Assembly: GCA_003133815.1 (NCBI GenBank)
Contig: PKZR01000317.1
Location: forward strand, 443-10,468
Direction of reading: 5' to 3'
DNA: 10,026 bases
DNA from: Limisphaerales bacterium
GTDB taxonomy: Bacteria; Verrucomicrobiota; Verrucomicrobiia; Limisphaerales; UBA11358
Shown: in pieces, positions 7,647 to 10,026 of the stretch
How positions within the stretch are numbered: the stretch's first letter is position 1
How the letters are laid out: each line of letters opens with the position of its first letter
The notes under the pieces: generated by a model
What the model saw: only the letters and a program-made list of their open reading frames with translations
Database searches by the model: none
What the model was told of the DNA's origin: nothing
Translations under genes and position numbers: made by a program

Positions 7647-8313
7647 AAGTCGCACTTTACGCCAGAGTGTCTTCCGAACAGCAAGCCGAAAAGGACTTGT
7701 CCATTCCTGCACAATTGAAAGGTTGAATAATTACGCACTAAAAAAGGGCTGGGACGTGGTTAAAGAGTTGGTGGATAAAGCGGAAAGCGCGCGTTCCGCA
7801 AATCGTCCGGCATTTCAAGAGATGATTGCTTTTACAAAACAAAAGCCGCTACTTTTTCAAGGCATCCTCGTTTGGAAACTTTCACGATTTGCCCGCAACC
7901 GTGAGGATTCAATTTTATACAAATCGCTGCTTCGCAAACGCGGCGTGCAAGTGATCTCAATAAATGAGCAAATTGACGATTCGCCCACTGGTCGTTTGCT
8001 TGAAGGCATGATTGAATCCATTGACGAATTCTATTCGGCCAATCTTGGACAAGATACACGACGCGGCATGAAAGAAAACGCGCAGCGGGGATTTTTGAAC
8101 GGTGCGCCGGTCTCATTTGGCTACCGGGCGATCTTCAAAGATATTAACGGCGTGAAAAAGCGGGTGATTGAGTTGAATGAGGATGAAGCACATGTCGTTA
8201 AACGCGCTTTTGATTTATTTCTTCAAGGTGAGGGTGCAAAGATAATCGCTCAACGTCTTAACGCAGACGGCTTTAGGGCAGATTCAACTGTAATCCGCGC
8301 ACAAAGGAACTGA
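7643..8313 (+). pseudogene. Large serine recombinase, frameshifted and truncated
   Basis: Remnant of a large serine site-specific recombinase, which would cut and join att sites through a serine nucleophile. From ATG 7643 it reads KVALYARVSSEQQAEKDLS, with Ser10 at the catalytic position, but ends at TGA 7724-7726 after 27 residues. The family sequence resumes one frame back at RLNNYALKKGWDVV (from 7720). In a normal gene the codon after Lys (7718-7720) would have three bases before TTG; here there are two, so a one-base deletion is inferred. The second frame carries VWKLSRFARNRED, GRLLEGMIESIDEFYSA and DTRRGMKENAQRGF of the resolvase domain, then the start of the recombinase domain (SFGYRA through AQRLNADGF). 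It stops at 8311-8313, losing the remaining recombinase domain, zinc ribbon and coiled coil. About 220 residues remain of a usual ~500. No slippery site is evident, so I call it dead rather than recoded. Confidence 0.85.
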
Positions 8314-8771
8314 TTTTCGATATGCCAGCATTGAATCTTATTGCTGGAAATGAAACCAGCCGCGCCGGTGCAACCAATGGCAACTTGTTCTAGGAATGGT
8401 GGAAACGACGGCAGAATTTACCCCATTGAAAAAACACCGTTGCCCAATTTTTGACCAAATGACTTTAGACGGCAAAGATTGGATATAAATAAGTATGACA
8501 CCCTATCCGCCATGCCAATAATAAATAATAATATAATTAGGTTAAATCGGTAAATACGTCATTTCTCCTTTCTGCTATTGCTTAAAACCAAATGTTAATA
8601 ATAAATTAAATAAAAAATACTTTCATTCATTCATATACTGGAAACGCATCTTGGAAAGAGAATGATTGTAACTTACAAGAACACATTGCGCTTCTACTCA
8701 AAATCAAAAGACAGTTCAAAACACAATCGAATCTCCTTGACTCAAAAAGAAATTCCAGATAATATAGGAGA
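8314..8771. other. AT-rich gap without a supported gene (possible promoter region)
   Basis: The first part (to about 8490) is moderately GC-rich and carries only short ORFs, such as 8350-8454 (34 residues) and 8396-8488 (30 residues), neither recognisable; it may be eroded recombinase sequence or other debris. From about 8490 it becomes AT-rich: 25 of 120 bases are G or C in 8521-8640. Two pure A/T tracts lie at 8517-8539 and 8595-8619. A weak promoter-like pair is TTGCTT (8578-8583) and ATAAAT (8601-8606) with a 17-base spacer, in the right orientation for the downstream small gene, but such matches are expected by chance in this composition. No convincing inverted repeat or att core was found by eye. 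Confidence 0.5.
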
Positions 8772-8829
8772 ATGGAAAATCTTTACTTTAACAACAGGCA
8801 AAAGCAGAAATCAGAGGCTTTTATGGTAG
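8662..8829 (+). CDS. Possible 55-residue leader ORF (uncertain)
   Basis: An ATG at 8662, preceded by purine-rich GGAAAGAG, opens a 55-residue frame ending at TAG 8827-8829. The peptide is polar and basic (YKNTLRFYSKSKDSSK at 5-20) and matches nothing I know. Its stop overlaps the preferred start (8823) of the next gene, which would allow translational coupling. Against it: it is short, has AT-driven composition, and lies in a region where chance ORFs are common. Confidence 0.18.
   Translation: MIVTYKNTLRFYSKSKDSSKHNRISLTQKEIPDNIGEWKIFTLTTGKSRNQRLLW
8813..8817 (+). promoter_or_regulatory. Ribosome binding site AGAGG deciding start 8823
   Basis: AGAGG with a five-base spacer to ATG 8823. The alternative start at 8772 has AGGAG only one base away, which is too close for normal initiation, so 8823 is preferred. 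Confidence 0.4.
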
Positions 8830-9128
8830 TTTCATTGGGGATTAAAGCAAGGCTTGACGCTGGAGAAACCGCAAAGGTTTTGGGATTTTCGACCAATGAC
8901 ATTCCAGTTTTAATCACGGAAAAAATGTTAAAGCCACTTGGAAAACCTGTTCCAAATTCAACCAAGTATTTTTCTGCCTACGTCATTGCGGGTTTGGCGG
9001 ATAATCCCGAATGGTTGAATGAAGCCACGCAAATTATCTACGACCATTGGAAAGGGAGAAACGCCAGAAAATCTATTAACTTGCCGCGAACGCAAACAGC
9101 ATTTTCAGAAGTTGCCATTGCAGCATAA
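8823..9128 (+). CDS. Small helix-turn-helix-like protein, candidate island regulator or excisionase
   Basis: About 101 residues from ATG 8823, or 118 from ATG 8772; the later start has the better ribosome site. The core reads ARLDAGETAKVLGFSTNDIP then LKPLGKPVPNSTKYFSA, which looks like a winged-helix or MerR/AlpA-type reading head: a helix with AGETAKVLGF, a second helix, and a short wing ending in KYF. A C-terminal region (EWLNEATQIIYDHWKGRN) is likely helical. I recall similar small proteins next to recombinases in Verrucomicrobia, without an established function. The gene is convergent with the tyrosine recombinase, sharing a bidirectional terminator, and is preceded by the AT-rich gap. 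A role as recombination directionality factor or regulator is inferred from size, fold and position only. Confidence 0.62.
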   Translation: MVVSLGIKARLDAGETAKVLGFSTNDIPVLITEKMLKPLGKPVPNSTKYFSAYVIAGLADNPEWLNEATQIIYDHWKGRNARKSINLPRTQTAFSEVAIAA

Positions 9129-9169
9129 AAAACCGCCATTCAGAAAATCAATCTCTGAATAGCGGCTTT
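9127..9169. terminator. Bidirectional intrinsic terminator
   Basis: Twelve-base arms CCGCCATTCAGA (9133-9144) and TCTGAATAGCGG (9154-9165) with a nine-base loop. On the - strand the single non-Watson-Crick position becomes a G-U pair and the hairpin is followed by six U (A-run 9127-9132 on +), giving a strong terminator for the recombinase. On the + strand the stem has one C-A mismatch and only a short T stretch, so it is weaker for the small gene. Confidence 0.85.
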
Positions 9170-9181
9170 AGTTTGGAATTT

Positions 9182-10026
9182 TTATCCCGTCATTCGTTTT
9201 GGTTCGCTCGTTTCCGTTCCCGTCCCTTGCGTAAATGGAATTATTTTTGTTTCGCAATTTTCCAACGGCGGACAAACCACCTTTGCTTTTCTGGCGTAAG
9301 CGTGGTGAACGGCTCGGCTTGCGTGTCCTAGAGCGGCTTGGGCGAATCTTTCATCATATCCTGCGACATAAGCGCGTTCCGCCCATGCGTAGCGATAGGA
9401 ATGAAGCGAGACGCCTTTGATTTCCAAAATGCGGCAACGTCGGCAAAATTCAGCCGAACGGTCTTTGTCTGAAAGACTGGCAATTTTAGGAAATAAAAAT
9501 CCCTGTTGTGGAAGTTTTTTCAACAACGCTTCCAACGAATTGCCAATTTTAAGGAACGACCATTCCCCCGTTTTTTTGCGCTGATACGCAAGAACGCGCT
9601 CTTTCCAATTGATGTTTTCGGATGCCAGCAAAGAACAATCTGTTTGTGCCGCGCCGATGAGCCAAAGCATTTCGTAATAATGGCGTCTTTCATCATTCTT
9701 TTGCTCCGCTACGATGATTTTATCGTGTTCCTCAATCGTGATACCGCGCTTGGGTTTCTTTGGAGTTTTCGGCCATTGTTTCGGGGTGATGATATGCCAC
9801 TGCATCCAGCCATTGCCCAAAGCAAGATTATGGAGACGGTGCAAATAATTGTTGGCAGCAGTCCCGCCACGCTTCAAAACAGCCTTCAAATCTTCGCTGG
9901 TAGTTTCAATGATTGGCTTTTTGCGGATGATGTCAAACGCCGTGGAATTTAATTCACGCGCATAACGCTTTTGGCTGACTTCTTTGCCGTGCGAACTCAA
10001 TTCATTCATGGCCTCTGTCCAAGTGC
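9182..10026 (-). CDS. Tyrosine recombinase / integrase-like protein (5' end outside window)
   Basis: Site-specific recombinase of the tyrosine (phage integrase) family. It is coded on the - strand with stop TAA at 9182-9184. An ATG lies at 10009, but the upstream codons stay open to the window edge and read TWTEA, which fits an N-terminal core-binding domain, so the true start is outside. Residue numbers from that ATG: the N-terminal SAM-like domain covers about 1-75 and the catalytic domain about 90-240. Box II is HSYR (His203, Arg206), then LGH (His229) and the nucleophile Tyr238 in VHHAYAR, with normal spacing; a Lys in YQRKKTGEW (142-150) fits the beta-hairpin lysine. Where box I Arg is expected (ARxGE-like), the sequence is GAAQTD with Gln122. 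The Cys- and Pro-containing tail of ~35 residues is unrecognised. It is convergent with the small regulator-like gene. Confidence 0.88.
   Translation of the reverse strand, partial: TWTEAMNELSSHGKEVSQKRYARELNSTAFDIIRKKPIIETTSEDLKAVLKRGGTAANNYLHRLHNLALGNGWMQWHIITPKQWPKTPKKPKRGITIEEHDKIIVAEQKNDERRHYYEMLWLIGAAQTDCSLLASENINWKERVLAYQRKKTGEWSFLKIGNSLEALLKKLPQQGFLFPKIASLSDKDRSAEFCRRCRILEIKGVSLHSYRYAWAERAYVAGYDERFAQAALGHASRAVHHAYARKAKVVCPPLENCETKIIPFTQGTGTETSEPKRMTG

Larger units (their letters stand above)
7335..10026. mobile_element. Probable decayed genomic island (left edge near 7326; right edge outside window)
   Basis: From about 7326 the sequence turns from GC-rich to AT-rich codon use, and the gene content becomes typical of an integrative island: an unknown small ORF, a broken serine recombinase, a small DNA-binding-like protein and a tyrosine recombinase. 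Both boundaries are inferred. The left one is placed by composition and gene content just after the kinase-like stop codon. No direct repeats or att core were found by eye, and the right end is not in view. Two unrelated recombinase families side by side could mean two nested or successive insertions rather than one element. Confidence 0.5.

Noticed and set aside
7718..7727. Programmed frameshift to restore the serine recombinase
   Set aside because: The codons ttg aaa ggt tga offer no X XXY YYZ heptamer, and single-tRNA slips back by one would mispair. The downstream truncation also argues for a dead gene.
7540..8313. One continuous 257-residue ORF starting at 7540
   Set aside because: Its first ~60 codons read through the upstream small ORF and the real recombinase start in the wrong frame; only the part from about 7720 is family-like.
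8350..8488. Short ORFs of 34 and 30 residues in the gap after the recombinase
   Set aside because: They overlap in different frames, lack ribosome sites and match nothing I recognise; kept only as possible debris.
8517..8635. AATAAT- and ATTC-type tandem repeats as iterons or CRISPR-like units
   Set aside because: Units are very short and irregular with no spacers; best explained by AT-rich composition.
9235..9952. + strand ORFs inside the tyrosine recombinase (9235-9420 and 9506-9952)
   Set aside because: They lie opposite a gene with box II, His and Tyr catalytic residues and have no motifs of their own.

Overview
This window looks like bacterial chromosome, most plausibly from Verrucomicrobiota. 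The phylum is an inference: it rests on the small DNA-binding-like protein and the tyrosine recombinase on the right, which resemble verrucomicrobial island genes as I remember them, and on the divergent membrane pyrophosphatase. No rRNA or other marker gene is present to settle it. Genes on the left use GC-rich codons and mostly lack strong Shine-Dalgarno sites.

Left part (1-7325, all + strand, closely spaced) is ordinary-looking chromosome. In order it holds the 3' part of pyruvate phosphate dikinase (ppdK, open at the left edge), a divergent ion-pumping membrane pyrophosphatase (hppA), a B12-binding radical SAM protein with a DUF4070-type C-terminus, a stand-alone GNAT acetyltransferase, and a cytidylate-kinase-like P-loop protein. 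The first two form a pyrophosphate-linked pair. The dikinase interconverts pyruvate/ATP/Pi and PEP/AMP/PPi, and the pump turns PPi into an ion gradient or keeps the dikinase running towards PEP.

Right part (about 7326-10026) differs clearly: codons are AT-rich and the gene content is that of a mobile island. It begins with an unrecognised 103-residue ORF, whose stop overlaps (ATGA) the start of a large serine recombinase gene. That recombinase is broken twice, by a one-base deletion near codon 27 and by loss of everything after the first third of its recombinase domain. Next is a roughly 460-base AT-rich gap (21% GC over 8521-8640, counted by hand). It leads to a small protein that resembles a helix-turn-helix or excisionase-type factor. 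A good bidirectional terminator separates this from a convergent tyrosine recombinase on the - strand, which runs off the right edge.

I found no CRISPR array, tRNA, rRNA or complete insertion sequence. The features most worth following up are the tyrosine recombinase, which has Gln where the first catalytic Arg is expected, its possible pairing with the small protein, the decayed serine recombinase with its unknown upstream partner, and the PPi-linked dikinase-pump pair.
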